Source: Anaerolineaceae bacterium 46_22
GTDB lineage: Bacteria > Chloroflexota > Anaerolineae > Anaerolineales > Anaerolineaceae
NCBI GenBank assembly: GCA_001508595.1
Contig: LGHA01000005.1
Span: forward strand, 1 to 22,051
Direction: 5' to 3'
Length of the DNA: 22,051 bases
The notes under the pieces are model-generated. The model did not search any database. It was not told the origin of the DNA and saw nothing but the letters and a program-made list of their open reading frames with translations. The translations under genes were made by a program, and so were the position numbers. Positions 16,066 to 22,051 of the stretch are shown piece by piece; position 1 is the stretch's first letter; the number at the start of each line of letters is the position of its first letter.

Positions 16066-17499
16066 TCAAGCGGTTGCAAATTTTTCGATGCGGCGTAGGT
16101 GTGCTGGCAAAATGCCTTCCATTGCACGATATTTTGCGACAGTTCTGCGAGCAACCTGAATGCCTTGCTTTTCCAGGATCTTGCGGATTTCCGTATCGTT
16201 CATTGCATGATTTTCGTTCTCAATAATGTTGCGCATAATTGCTCTGACAGATAAGCTGCGATCAAAAAAAGTAGACATCGGAATGATCTTCCGGTTTGGG
16301 AGCTGAATAGTCTTATTTGCTACAGCCCTTGAAATTGTTGATTCATGAACATCCAAATTTTCTGCCACCTCTGCCCGGGTTAATGGTTCAAGATGGACAT
16401 CACCATGAATTATAAATGATTTTTGCACCTCAACAATTTTTTCCATAAGTTGGCGCATGGTATTGTTGCGCTGCTGAATGCACTTGATGAGCAGGGAAGC
16501 TTTATCGAGGTCCTTTTTCCATTCTTCTTGTTTTTCTTCGGATTGTTCTTTTAAGGCTTTCTTAAACAATGGATTTAATCGAAGGGTGCCACGAGAAGGG
16601 GTGATGATTTCTATGATCAGCGGGTTCCCAGGTTTATTGTCGAGATAATAAATCAGAATATCGGGTTGATGAAACACATCTGGTGTATTGTCATTGGGCT
16701 GTCTAAAGGTTCCCCAATTTGCTCGAGCAGGGAAAGGATTCAGATTTTCACTGATGTAATGGGAGACGAGTTTAATCTTCTGAACGCTGGTCCCTAACTT
16801 TTTTGCCAGTTCGCTGTAATGACGCTTTTGTAATAATTCGAAATCTTCTGAAATTGCTCGACGAACAAATTCTGGAACAATTGAAGATTCAGATAAGAAC
16901 TCCACCTGTGCTAACAAAGCTTCCTTGATATTTCTTGCTGAAACACCCAGGGGATCACAGCGCTGGATTTTCTTAAGAATCGCCTCAACTTTGCTGGGTG
17001 TTGTGTGGTGGAAACGGCAAATTTCGCGAACTTCAATGGCTAAGAATCCATCGTCATCGAGATTCGTCAGGATCATCGCCGCAATTTCACGCTCGTCTTT
17101 TTCTAATTCTGGTGCGACCTGGCGCAGGACATAGGTGGGTAGGTTAAGTGGGGTAGATGAGTACGGATCTTCTGGCATGTCGTCGCTGTAGGACTTACCA
17201 GAACCGCTGTAGTTGTAAAAATCATCTCTGGGGGAAACAAATACAATTGTCTCATCAGGGTCGAGAGATTTAGGCTGACTGCAAATAGGGCAGGGACCTT
17301 GTGGCGGCAATTTTCTTCCGCACATCGGACATCTTCGTTCGTTCACCAGTTCAAGGGCTGGGTTTTTAGATAATTCAACGTCAATGGTTTGTAATAGCTC
17401 GGTTGATGTCATGTAGAGCAAGGTCATCGTTTGCGCTATGTGCGCTGACGTCATCGGGCTCTGTACTTGGTTTTGACCTTGATACTGGTTAAGTCTCAT
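16066..17499 (-). CDS. rpoN: RNA polymerase sigma-54 factor with an inserted zinc ribbon
   Basis: A 477-aa sigma-54. Region I (about 4-52) is the Gln-rich/helical activator-responsive part and ends in KNPALELV. The core-binding region spans about 118-310, the helix-turn-helix is at 375-394 (AEVAENLDVHESTISRAV), and the RpoN box ARRTVAKYR, which reads the -24 element, is at 450-458. Between region I and the core-binding domain is CPMC...CPIC (C57, C60, C70, C73), a zinc-ribbon-like insertion not typical of the family. The start is ATG 17499 with AGGAG eight bases upstream. The longer frame from 17547 opens with a TTG that is itself part of the -12 promoter element, so it cannot be translated from that promoter. 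It is the first gene of the rpoN-kinase-activator operon and is divergent from trmFO. Confidence 0.95.
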   Translation of the reverse strand: MRLNQYQGQNQVQSPMTSAHIAQTMTLLYMTSTELLQTIDVELSKNPALELVNERRCPMCGRKLPPQGPCPICSQPKSLDPDETIVFVSPRDDFYNYSGSGKSYSDDMPEDPYSSTPLNLPTYVLRQVAPELEKDEREIAAMILTNLDDDGFLAIEVREICRFHHTTPSKVEAILKKIQRCDPLGVSARNIKEALLAQVEFLSESSIVPEFVRRAISEDFELLQKRHYSELAKKLGTSVQKIKLVSHYISENLNPFPARANWGTFRQPNDNTPDVFHQPDILIYYLDNKPGNPLIIEIITPSRGTLRLNPLFKKALKEQSEEKQEEWKKDLDKASLLIKCIQQRNNTMRQLMEKIVEVQKSFIIHGDVHLEPLTRAEVAENLDVHESTISRAVANKTIQLPNRKIIPMSTFFDRSLSVRAIMRNIIENENHAMNDTEIRKILEKQGIQVARRTVAKYRAMEGILPAHLRRIEKFATA

Positions 17500-17542
17500 A
17501 ATCTCAGCTCCTGAAATCATTATAAATGAATAATGCGTTTGT

Positions 17543-17559
17543 TGCAAGAAGCGTGCCAG
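17543..17559 (-). promoter_or_regulatory. Sigma-54 promoter of rpoN itself
   Basis: On the minus strand TGGCACGCTTCTTGCAA is a consensus-perfect -24/-12 promoter. The GG (17556-17557) and GC (17544-17545) are 10 bp apart. The predicted start is near 17532, giving a leader of about 33 nt that carries the rpoN ribosome site. This implies positive autoregulation of the sigma factor. I found no convincing sigma70 promoter for rpoN in the 76 bp between this site and trmFO. Confidence 0.88.
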
Positions 17560-17599
17560 GAGTTTCCAGGAGAAGGTTTATAGACTGTCCTTCGAGTGG

Positions 17600-17605
17600 T
17601 AAAAT
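17600..17605 (+). promoter_or_regulatory. Possible -10 element for trmFO
   Basis: TAAAAT 30 bp before the trmFO start. No good -35 is present at 16-18 bp (the nearest is TTTATA), so this is a weak call. Confidence 0.35.
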
Positions 17606-17635
17606 GCGACTATTCTAATTTGTGAGGACTTCTTT

Positions 17636-18985
17636 ATGAGATTAACGATTGTGGGTGGCGGTTTAGCCGGGTGTGAGGCAGCATGGCAAGCTGCTGAAAG
17701 AGGAATTGGTGTAGATTTATACGAGATGCGGCCAGAACAAACAACGGGTGCCCATCGAACAGGCAATTTGGCTGAACTGGTTTGCTCGAATTCGTTAGGT
17801 TCGAATTTACCCAACAGGGCATCGGGATTATTGAAAGAAGAGCTTCGAAGACTTGGTTCATTACTCATTGCTTGTGGAGATGCAAGTTCCTTACCAGCAG
17901 GGGGAGCTTTGGCAGTCGATCGAGATGCGTTTTCATCTTGTGTGCAAGGAAAAATTGAAAATCACTCGAATATTAGGCTTATCCGTAAGGAAATAACCAA
18001 TATCCCTGAAGCCCCTGCTGTTTTTGCGTCCGGGCCATTAACCTCACCAAAATTATTAAAGGCTTTGCAGGGTTTTTCAGGAGAGAAGCAATTATTTTTT
18101 TATGATGCAATCGCACCCATTGTTCATTTTGATTCAATCAATATGGATGTTGCTTATCGGGCAAATCGTTATGATCTGAGTGACTCGCAGGATGGAGACT
18201 ATATCAACTGCCCATTAAATCGAGAAGAATATCAGCGGTTTCGAGAGGCTTTGCTTTCATCAAAAAGAATTCCATTGAAAAATTTTGAAGTGGAGATCGA
18301 GTCTGGTGTTGATGCAGGAAGTGCGCAGTATTTCCAGGGTTGTCAACCAGTCGAAATTATTGCGGCTTTAGGAGAAAAGACTTTGGCTTTTGGACCAATG
18401 CGACCAGCGGGTTTAACCAACCCCCGAACTGGGCGCTGGCCGTATGCTGTTGTTCAGTTACGGCAGGACAATCTGGCAGCTGATTTATACAATATGGTAG
18501 GGTTTCAAACCAATCTTCTTTTTGGAGAACAAGAACGTGTTTTCAGGCTCATTCCGGGCTTGGAGAATGCGAGCTTTGAGCGTTATGGTCAGATGCACCG
18601 CAATGCTTACATTACATCACCAAGCTTACTCGTTGAAAGTCTTGCCTTTAAACAGAAACCAGGTTTATTTGCTGCCGGACAGCTTTCGGGTATTGAAGGG
18701 TATGCAGGTAATATTGCTTCAGGCTTGGTTGTTGGCATTAATGCTGCAAGGTTTATTTGGGGATTAGCACCTTTGAAACTACCAACCACAACGATGACAG
18801 GTGCATTACTGCATTACATAAGCCACGCAGAAACCAAGGATTTTCAACCTATTAAAGCAATGTTTGGATTGCTTCCCAAACCTGAAGATGATCAGCATCG
18901 ATCAAAAAAGGATCGGTATTCTTTTTATTCGCAAAGGGCTTTAGCAGATTTAGATCAATATCTAATGTCAGTAGAAGGATTCTAA
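17636..18985 (+). CDS. trmFO: TrmFO, folate/FAD-dependent tRNA (uracil-54-C5) methyltransferase
   Basis: A 449-aa flavoprotein that makes 5-methyluridine 54 in the T loop of tRNA, using 5,10-methylene-tetrahydrofolate and reduced FAD. The N-terminal dinucleotide fold GGGLAG is at residues 7-12, followed by YEMRP (29-33) and ELVCSNSLGSN (47-57), whose C50 corresponds to a conserved TrmFO cysteine. A second conserved cysteine lies in FQGCQPVE near 233-240. The C-terminal FAD segment is YAGNIASGLVVGINAARF. Length is normal for the family and shorter than MnmG (GidA), with which it is often confused. ATG at 17636 has GAGGA about seven bases upstream. It is followed by its own terminator, so it is likely monocistronic, and is divergent from rpoN. 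Confidence 0.95.
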   Translation: MRLTIVGGGLAGCEAAWQAAERGIGVDLYEMRPEQTTGAHRTGNLAELVCSNSLGSNLPNRASGLLKEELRRLGSLLIACGDASSLPAGGALAVDRDAFSSCVQGKIENHSNIRLIRKEITNIPEAPAVFASGPLTSPKLLKALQGFSGEKQLFFYDAIAPIVHFDSINMDVAYRANRYDLSDSQDGDYINCPLNREEYQRFREALLSSKRIPLKNFEVEIESGVDAGSAQYFQGCQPVEIIAALGEKTLAFGPMRPAGLTNPRTGRWPYAVVQLRQDNLAADLYNMVGFQTNLLFGEQERVFRLIPGLENASFERYGQMHRNAYITSPSLLVESLAFKQKPGLFAAGQLSGIEGYAGNIASGLVVGINAARFIWGLAPLKLPTTTMTGALLHYISHAETKDFQPIKAMFGLLPKPEDDQHRSKKDRYSFYSQRALADLDQYLMSVEGF

Positions 18986-19020
18986 TTCAAGGGATGTTAT
19001 TTGTGTCAATTAAGACTCTT

Positions 19021-19040
19021 ATCCTTTTCAAGGATTTTTT
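19021..19040 (+). terminator. Terminator after trmFO
   Basis: ATCCTT, loop TTC and AAGGAT form a 6-bp stem directly followed by TTTTT, 36 bp after the trmFO stop. The stem is A/T-rich and short, but the U tract is good. Confidence 0.65.
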
Positions 19041-19067
19041 ACCTGGGTGAAATTCAAAAGTATGATT

Positions 19068-19073
19068 TATAAT
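19068..19073 (+). promoter_or_regulatory. Consensus -10 element for the aminotransferase-hflX operon
   Basis: TATAAT lies 20 bp before the aminotransferase ATG. The -35 region (about 19045-19051, GGTGAA-like) is weak. A start near 19080 would leave only about 13 nt of leader with no Shine-Dalgarno before ATG 19093. Confidence 0.55.
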
Positions 19074-19092
19074 ACCTAACACTCACCAATAG

Positions 19093-20289
19093 ATGACAAG
19101 GACAAATTTCGAAATGATTATTGAGTCAGCCAAAAGAGTTTCTCAAGTAAAACCCTATTTCTTCGCAAAATTAGGAGACACGATTGAGGTATTAAAAAAA
19201 TCTGGTAAGGATATCATTCGGCTGGATATTGGATCGCCAGATTTACCGCCAAAGGATTTTATTATAGAAGCACTTGTTGATGCAGCAAGACGTCCAGATA
19301 TGCATGGCTACGGTCAATCTGGCGGTTCTGACTCTTTACGAAAGGCTTTTGCTTCATATTATGCACGGCGTTTTGGAATTGATCTTGATCCGGATCGAGA
19401 ACTTGTGGGTTTGATTGGATCAAAAGAGGGATTATTTAACCTCAGTCAGGTGATTTTGAATAAGGGTGATTGGGTTTTGATGCCCGATCCCGGATATCCA
19501 GTTTATGGGGTGGGCGCTGTTATCACACGAGCCAAGCCTTATTATATGCCGCTGTTAGCTGAAAATGACTTTCTACCTGATCTTGAAGCTATCCCCACCG
19601 AAATAGCAAACAAAGCAAGATTGATGTGGCTGAATTATCCGAATAATCCTACCGGCGCTGTTGCACCATACGATTTTTTTGAAAAAGTTGTCGCCTTTGC
19701 AAAACGAAACGAAATCATCATTGCCCATGATGCACCCTATGTTGACGTTTGTTTTGATAATTATGAAGCACCAAGCATCCTTCAGGTACCTAGCGCAAAA
19801 GAGGTGGCGATTGAATTCAATTCGCTTTCAAAGACATATAATATGGCTGGATGGCGGGTTGGGGTAGCAGCAGGTAACCGAGAGATTGTTTGTTTACTGA
19901 GGGTATATAAGAGCCAGCTGGATTCATCACATTTTAAACCAATCATGGAGGCGGCGAAGGCTGCACTTTTGGGTGATCAATCATGGATAGCTGAACGGAA
20001 TATGGTTTATCAAAAAAGGCGAGATATTATTGTATCCACCTTAAGGGAATTGGACTTTGATTTCGAAGTACCAAAAGCATCTTTATATGTCTGGGCAAGA
20101 ATCCCTTCGCCTTATGTTGACAGCATCGCTTTTTGTGATGAATTGTTACATGCTACTGGTGTAAGCATCACCCCGGGTGAATTGTATGGTCCATCGGGAG
20201 CTGGATACGTACGCATATCGCTTGTGACACCCGAAGGAATTTTGGAAGAAGCAATGTGTCGTTTGAAGAAATGGATGAGAGGAAACTAA
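19093..20289 (+). CDS. Class I/II PLP aminotransferase, LL-diaminopimelate aminotransferase (DapL2)-like
   Basis: A 398-aa fold-type I aminotransferase. Visible PLP-site features are NYPNNPTG (181-188), HDAPYVD (212-218), and the Schiff-base lysine K247 in SLSKTYNMAGWR, with a late YVRISL containing the substrate-carboxylate arginine. The ILQVPSAKEVAIEF...SLSKTYNM stretch resembles the DapL2 group, which makes LL-diaminopimelate for lysine and peptidoglycan. Related alanine/aspartate aminotransferases cannot be excluded, so I give no symbol. The start is uncertain: ATG 19093 would be nearly leaderless from the TATAAT above, while ATG 19114 has AAGGA 11 bases upstream and would remove seven residues. 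The hflX start follows its stop with no gap, so the two are co-transcribed. Confidence 0.85.
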   Translation: MTRTNFEMIIESAKRVSQVKPYFFAKLGDTIEVLKKSGKDIIRLDIGSPDLPPKDFIIEALVDAARRPDMHGYGQSGGSDSLRKAFASYYARRFGIDLDPDRELVGLIGSKEGLFNLSQVILNKGDWVLMPDPGYPVYGVGAVITRAKPYYMPLLAENDFLPDLEAIPTEIANKARLMWLNYPNNPTGAVAPYDFFEKVVAFAKRNEIIIAHDAPYVDVCFDNYEAPSILQVPSAKEVAIEFNSLSKTYNMAGWRVGVAAGNREIVCLLRVYKSQLDSSHFKPIMEAAKAALLGDQSWIAERNMVYQKRRDIIVSTLRELDFDFEVPKASLYVWARIPSPYVDSIAFCDELLHATGVSITPGELYGPSGAGYVRISLVTPEGILEEAMCRLKKWMRGN

Positions 20290-21624
20290 GTGACAAAATT
20301 AATTGATACGACAGCGCCACAGGAAAAGGCACTTTTAATCGGGGTCAGCCTTTTTTCTGATAAAAATTTACTATCATTAGAAGACTCGCTGGATGAATTA
20401 TCCTTACTTGCTGAAACAGCCGGTGTTGAAGTCATGGAGACTATCACTCAAAACCTGAACACGCCCAACCCAAAGACTTTTATTGGGTCTGGAAAAGTTG
20501 AAGAGGTAAAAATTCTTGCTCAAGAGCTGGGTGCAGATATGGTGATATTTGATAATGTTTTATCGCCCAGACATCAACGAGAATTGGAGGAAGCGCTTGG
20601 AGAGTCTATTCGGGTTATTGATCGAACGGCATTAATTCTGGATATTTTTGCACAACACGCGAACACAAGTGAAGGTGGTTTGCAGGTCGAATTGGCACAA
20701 TATGAATACCGCTTGCCCAGGTTGACACGAGCCTGGACACACCTTGCTCGTCAGGCAGGTGGCGGCGGTGGTCGAGCTGGCGGTGTTGGGGGTGTTGGTT
20801 TGCGTGGCCCCGGTGAAACGCAGCTTGAGGTTGACCGTCGAATAATTTCACGCCGAATTGAATTTCTGAAAGAAGAGTTAGAAAAGGTACGGGCGCATCG
20901 TTCTCGTTATCGTCAGCGCCGCAAGAAGACCCGAATACCTGTCATTGCCCTGGTTGGTTATACCAACGCTGGCAAATCGACTTTGCTAAACAGATTGGCG
21001 AGCTCGGATGTTTATGTCGCAGACCAGTTATTTGCCACATTGGACCCTACAACAAGGCGTGTTGAACTACCTGGCGGTCAGGCAGTTTTATTTACAGATA
21101 CTGTTGGGTTTATACAAAAACTGCCAACGGAATTGGTGGCAGCCTTTCGTGCAACCCTGGAAGAGATTTCTGATGCGGATGTGCTGTTACATGTTGTGGA
21201 TATCACTCACAGAAATGCCAGTGCGCAGGCAAAATCAGTTCAGGAGACACTGATCGATATTGGGGCTGGGGATATCCCTATGGTGACAGCTTTTAACAAA
21301 ATTGACCTGCTGAAAGATCCTGAAGCTGCGGTTGATAATTTGGAGGAATTTTCAGGCACTTTCCCAATTTCAGCCCGGACAGGTCAGGGAATAGATGCAT
21401 TACTTTCCGCAATCGAAAGTGAGTTATTTGAAACTTACATTGAATTGGATGTTTTCATCCCCTACCAGGAGGGGCAGTTGATTTCGAAATTACATGAGTT
21501 TGGACAGGTTCATGAAGTTGAAAATTTGGAGGAGGGGACAAGGATCAAGGGGCTGATACCACGGCGGTTTATGCACCAATTTGAGCCTTATTTCATGCCA
21601 GATCCTGATGACGATGAATTATGA
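20290..21624 (+). CDS. hflX: GTPase HflX (ribosome-splitting factor)
   Basis: A 444-aa translational GTPase that binds the 50S subunit and splits stalled or hibernating ribosomes. The N-terminal HflX domain contains TFIGSGKVEEV (63-73). The glycine-rich linker GGGGRAGGVGGVG (157-169) leads to LRGPGETQLE and a basic coiled coil (about 183-213). The G domain has G1 GYTNAGKST (223-231), G3 DTVGF (270-274), G4 NKID (336-339) and G5 SAR (361-363), followed by a small C-terminal domain with an acidic tail. The start is GTG at 20290, immediately after the aminotransferase TAA, with GAGAGGAAA just upstream. It ends at the strong bidirectional terminator shared with rpmF. Confidence 0.96.
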   Translation: MTKLIDTTAPQEKALLIGVSLFSDKNLLSLEDSLDELSLLAETAGVEVMETITQNLNTPNPKTFIGSGKVEEVKILAQELGADMVIFDNVLSPRHQRELEEALGESIRVIDRTALILDIFAQHANTSEGGLQVELAQYEYRLPRLTRAWTHLARQAGGGGGRAGGVGGVGLRGPGETQLEVDRRIISRRIEFLKEELEKVRAHRSRYRQRRKKTRIPVIALVGYTNAGKSTLLNRLASSDVYVADQLFATLDPTTRRVELPGGQAVLFTDTVGFIQKLPTELVAAFRATLEEISDADVLLHVVDITHRNASAQAKSVQETLIDIGAGDIPMVTAFNKIDLLKDPEAAVDNLEEFSGTFPISARTGQGIDALLSAIESELFETYIELDVFIPYQEGQLISKLHEFGQVHEVENLEEGTRIKGLIPRRFMHQFEPYFMPDPDDDEL

Positions 21625-21630
21625 GCATAA

Positions 21631-21660
21631 AAAAAGCTGGGCTCTTGAGCCCAGCTTTTT
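21631..21660. terminator. Bidirectional terminator between hflX and rpmF
   Basis: AAAAAGCTGGGCTC and GAGCCCAGCTTTTT are perfect 14-bp arms around a TT loop. The flanking A and T runs allow it to stop both hflX (plus) and rpmF (minus). Confidence 0.93.
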
Positions 21661-21679
21661 GATTGATACTATTTAAGAA

Positions 21680-21868
21680 TTATTCTCGTTCGGTAATATC
21701 CAGAATTTCCCGGCCCTGGTAATGTCCGCAGTTAGGGCAGACACGATGAGGTAGACGGGTTTCACCGCAGTTAGGGCATATGACAACATTACGAGCTTTG
21801 AGTGCATCATGGGCACGTCGTCGGTCACGTCGACCAGGGGAAATTTTTCGTTTTGGAAGAGGGGTCAT
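21680..21868 (-). CDS. rpmF: 50S ribosomal protein L32
   Basis: A 62-aa basic protein of standard length. The N-terminus PLPKRKISPGRRDRRRAH is typical of L32, followed by the zinc ribbon CPNC (C31, C34) and CPNC (C44, C47), so this is the zinc-binding form. AAGGAG (21875-21880) is six bases before the ATG. It is transcribed alone here, toward hflX, from the strong promoter at 21914-21942. Confidence 0.97.
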   Translation of the reverse strand: MTPLPKRKISPGRRDRRRAHDALKARNVVICPNCGETRLPHRVCPNCGHYQGREILDITERE

Positions 21869-21913
21869 CTTACACTCCTTAAAATTCTATGATTATTCCA
21901 ATTTAGCCAAAGG

Positions 21914-21942
21914 ATTATACCGGCACTTGGGATATGCGTCAA
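21914..21942 (-). promoter_or_regulatory. Strong sigma70-type promoter of rpmF
   Basis: On the minus strand -35 TTGACG (21937-21942), exactly 17 bp, then -10 TATAAT (21914-21919). This is near-consensus, as expected for a ribosomal protein gene. Confidence 0.9.
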
Positions 21943-21963
21943 GCATAATTCGAAGTGTCAGGG

Positions 21964-22011
21964 CAAAGTAGTAATGTCCTATTTGAGCAAAGTTAAAATG
22001 TCCTATTGGAG
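21964..22011 (+). repeat. Two tandem copies of a 24-bp repeat
   Basis: Copies at 21964-21987 and 21988-22011 match at 20 of 24 positions. Both begin CAAAGT and contain AATGTCCTATT (21973-21983 and 21997-22007). They are probably transposase binding sites inside the IS end. Confidence 0.85.
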
Positions 22012-22022
22012 GTGAATAGGAT

Positions 22023-22051
22023 ATGACGAAAAACAGGATCATTACAATGAG
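22023..22051 (+). CDS. Start of a probable transposase gene (partial)
   Basis: ATG at 22023 with GGAGG (22008-22012) ten bases upstream. Only MTKNRIITM is visible before the window ends. The N-terminal pattern with ITM resembles the opening of some helix-turn-helix transposases, and the upstream repeats fit, but nine residues cannot identify a family. Confidence 0.4.

Larger units (their letters stand above)
21956..22051 (+). mobile_element. Probable left end of an insertion sequence (partial)
   Basis: Immediately upstream of the rpmF promoter the sequence changes to TGTCAGGGC and then two tandem copies of a 24-bp unit. An open frame then starts with its own ribosome site and runs off the window. 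Terminal sequence starting TG, sub-terminal short repeats and a rightward short frame fit an IS end carrying a transposase. The exact boundary (TGTCA at 21956) is a guess, as the right end is outside the window. Confidence 0.45.

Noticed and set aside
17500..17547. N-terminal extension of RpoN from TTG 17547
   Set aside because: The codon is part of the -12 element of the sigma-54 promoter, so it is upstream of the transcript. ATG 17499 has a good ribosome site and the conserved region I begins there.
17636..18985. GidA/MnmG assignment
   Set aside because: The protein is about 450 aa, not over 600, and has the TrmFO-specific ELVCSNSLGSN and FQGCQPVE segments.

Overview
The window looks like a chromosomal segment of an anaerobic, Gram-positive-like or monoderm bacterium. 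A member of the Chloroflexota (Anaerolineae-type) is my best guess. The reasons are TrmFO (the folate-dependent tRNA methyltransferase), a DapL2-type aminotransferase, a YkoE/YkoD/YkoC-like ECF importer and a zinc-binding L32, in moderately AT-rich DNA. The taxonomic call is an inference, not a measurement.

Layout. (1) Positions 1-4275, minus strand: an ECF-type vitamin importer operon. A sigma70-type promoter at 4248-4275 is followed by a structured leader of about 185 nt that ends in a terminator with a competing antiterminator strand. The operon then encodes a YkoE-like S component fused to a duplicated extracytoplasmic domain, a double ATPase, an EcfT-like protein, and a membrane-anchored CXXCH (haem c motif) protein cut by the window edge. 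(2) Positions 4341-17559, minus strand: the most interesting part. It holds a sigma-54 factor (rpoN), a soluble PAS/GAF histidine kinase, an NtrC-type activator with no DNA-binding domain, a 110-aa two-helix membrane protein, an 1804-aa TPR protein and an 879-aa cytoplasmic clan CD (gingipain/C25-like) protease. Consensus-perfect sigma-54 promoters lie immediately upstream of rpoN and of the small membrane protein, and nowhere else that I could find by eye. (3) Positions 17636-21624, plus strand: housekeeping genes trmFO, a class I/II aminotransferase and hflX. (4) Positions 21631-22051: a bidirectional terminator, rpmF on the minus strand with a strong promoter, and then what looks like the left end of an insertion sequence.

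How region 2 may work (inference). A signal sensed by the kinase phosphorylates the activator. Lacking DNA-binding, the activator can act on sigma-54 polymerase from solution. It would raise rpoN-kinase-activator transcription in a positive loop and switch on the membrane protein / TPR scaffold / caspase-like protease operon. This would be a self-contained, all-or-none sigma-54 circuit driving a protease effector. I know of no named system with this exact composition.
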